A DNA stretch of 6,029 nucleotides from JAGVMG01 sp964461105. Its GTDB lineage: Bacteria > Chlamydiota > Chlamydiia > Chlamydiales > Rhabdochlamydiaceae. This document shows positions 5,947 through 6,029 of the stretch, in pieces. Below the pieces are notes generated by a model. It worked only from the letters and a program-made list of their open reading frames with translations, ran no database searches and was not told where the DNA came from. The translations under genes were made by a program, and so were the position numbers. Location of the stretch: positions 1-6,029 of the forward strand of contig CAYWSY010000105.1 in the NCBI GenBank assembly GCA_964461105.1. The letters run 5' to 3'. Numbering within the stretch: position 1 is the stretch's first letter; every line of letters starts with the position of its first letter.

Positions 5947-5961
5947 CTTGTCGCGGACAAG
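5947..5961. repeat. Perfect 6-3-6 inverted repeat upstream of rhuM
   Basis: CTTGTC-GCG-GACAAG is a perfect inverted repeat about 100 bases upstream of the rhuM start. The size suits a dimeric repressor site or a small hairpin. No U-run follows on either strand. Confidence 0.55.
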
Positions 5962-5974
5962 AGGAGGGATTGTC

Positions 5975-5986
5975 CAGTATATACTG
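5975..5986. repeat. Perfect 12-bp palindrome CAGTATATACTG
   Basis: A fully symmetric 12-bp palindrome 13 bases right of the previous inverted repeat. The pentamer TGTCC appears on both sides (5971-5975 and 5987-5991), giving a composite site. It could be an operator, a recombination or integration site, or the outer end of a mobile element. Nothing in the window distinguishes these. Confidence 0.5.
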
Positions 5987-6029
5987 TGTCCACTTCAAAG
6001 TTAGAGAAATTTCAAACTCAGCGCTTCAA

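Larger units (their letters stand above)
5847..6029. other. Right-hand non-coding region (rhuM upstream)
   Basis: These 183 bases hold the two palindromes and the AT-rich tract before rhuM, and no gene I can support. A minus-strand frame entering at the right edge reads EALSLKFL and stops at 6001; it could be the tail of an upstream gene but is far too short to identify. Confidence 0.5.

Noticed and set aside
5741..5998. Minus-strand open frame of 85 codons overlapping the rhuM start
   Set aside because: It overlaps the conserved N-terminal part of rhuM in another frame and crosses both palindromes and the AT-rich tract. It has no recognisable domain.
1..6029. CRISPR array, tRNA genes, dif site, complete insertion sequence
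   Set aside because: No regularly spaced short repeats, tRNA cloverleaf motifs, recognisable dif-like 28-mer, or transposase with paired terminal repeats were seen by eye.

Overview
The window most likely comes from a member of the Chlamydiota, probably an amoeba-associated (environmental) lineage rather than Chlamydia itself. Three things point there. A coiled-coil/zinc-ribbon protein resembles chlamydial CT398 (CdsZ). The RNase P RNA has a P15 region with no GGU motif, a trait I recall for chlamydial RNase P RNAs. A xerC-type recombinase gene lies head to head with an ABC-F gene, which as I recall is also the layout at CT347/CT348 of C. trachomatis. The leucine-rich-repeat gene and the RhuM-family gene at the two ends are accessory types that fit larger environmental chlamydial genomes. 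This assignment is from memory and from motifs, not from a search.

Layout, left to right. Positions 2-328 (minus) hold the N-terminal 109 codons of a leucine-rich-repeat protein that runs off the left edge. Positions 387-1967 (minus) encode a complete YbiT-type ABC-F ATPase, a ribosome-associated type of protein and not a transporter. It diverges from a xerC-like tyrosine recombinase gene on the plus strand (start preferred at 2017, stop at 3033) across about 49 bases. The recombinase gene ends inside the 3' end of rnpB, the RNase P RNA gene, which is on the opposite strand (about 3394 to 3019). Just upstream of rnpB on the same strand, with 9 bases between, is the CT398/CdsZ-like gene (3404-4171, minus). 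A 219-base intergenic region (4172-4390) carries an 8-bp inverted repeat, a TATAAT box next to the CdsZ-like start, and a plausible promoter for the next gene. Positions 4391-4774 (plus) encode a small protein with a basic tail and a domain that may be of the CBM20/CBM48 carbohydrate-binding type. It converges with a RhuM-family gene (4803-5846, minus). The right-hand 183 bases contain two perfect palindromes upstream of rhuM and no supportable gene.

The central block covers housekeeping functions: chromosome dimer resolution or site-specific recombination, translation, tRNA processing, and a CdsZ-like link between sigma-54 and type III secretion. The flanks look accessory. The compact arrangement around rnpB is the most notable architecture: the 3' strand of its closing helix P1 is the complement of the last four sense codons of xerC. 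I see no CRISPR array, tRNA gene, complete insertion sequence or obvious new multi-gene system.
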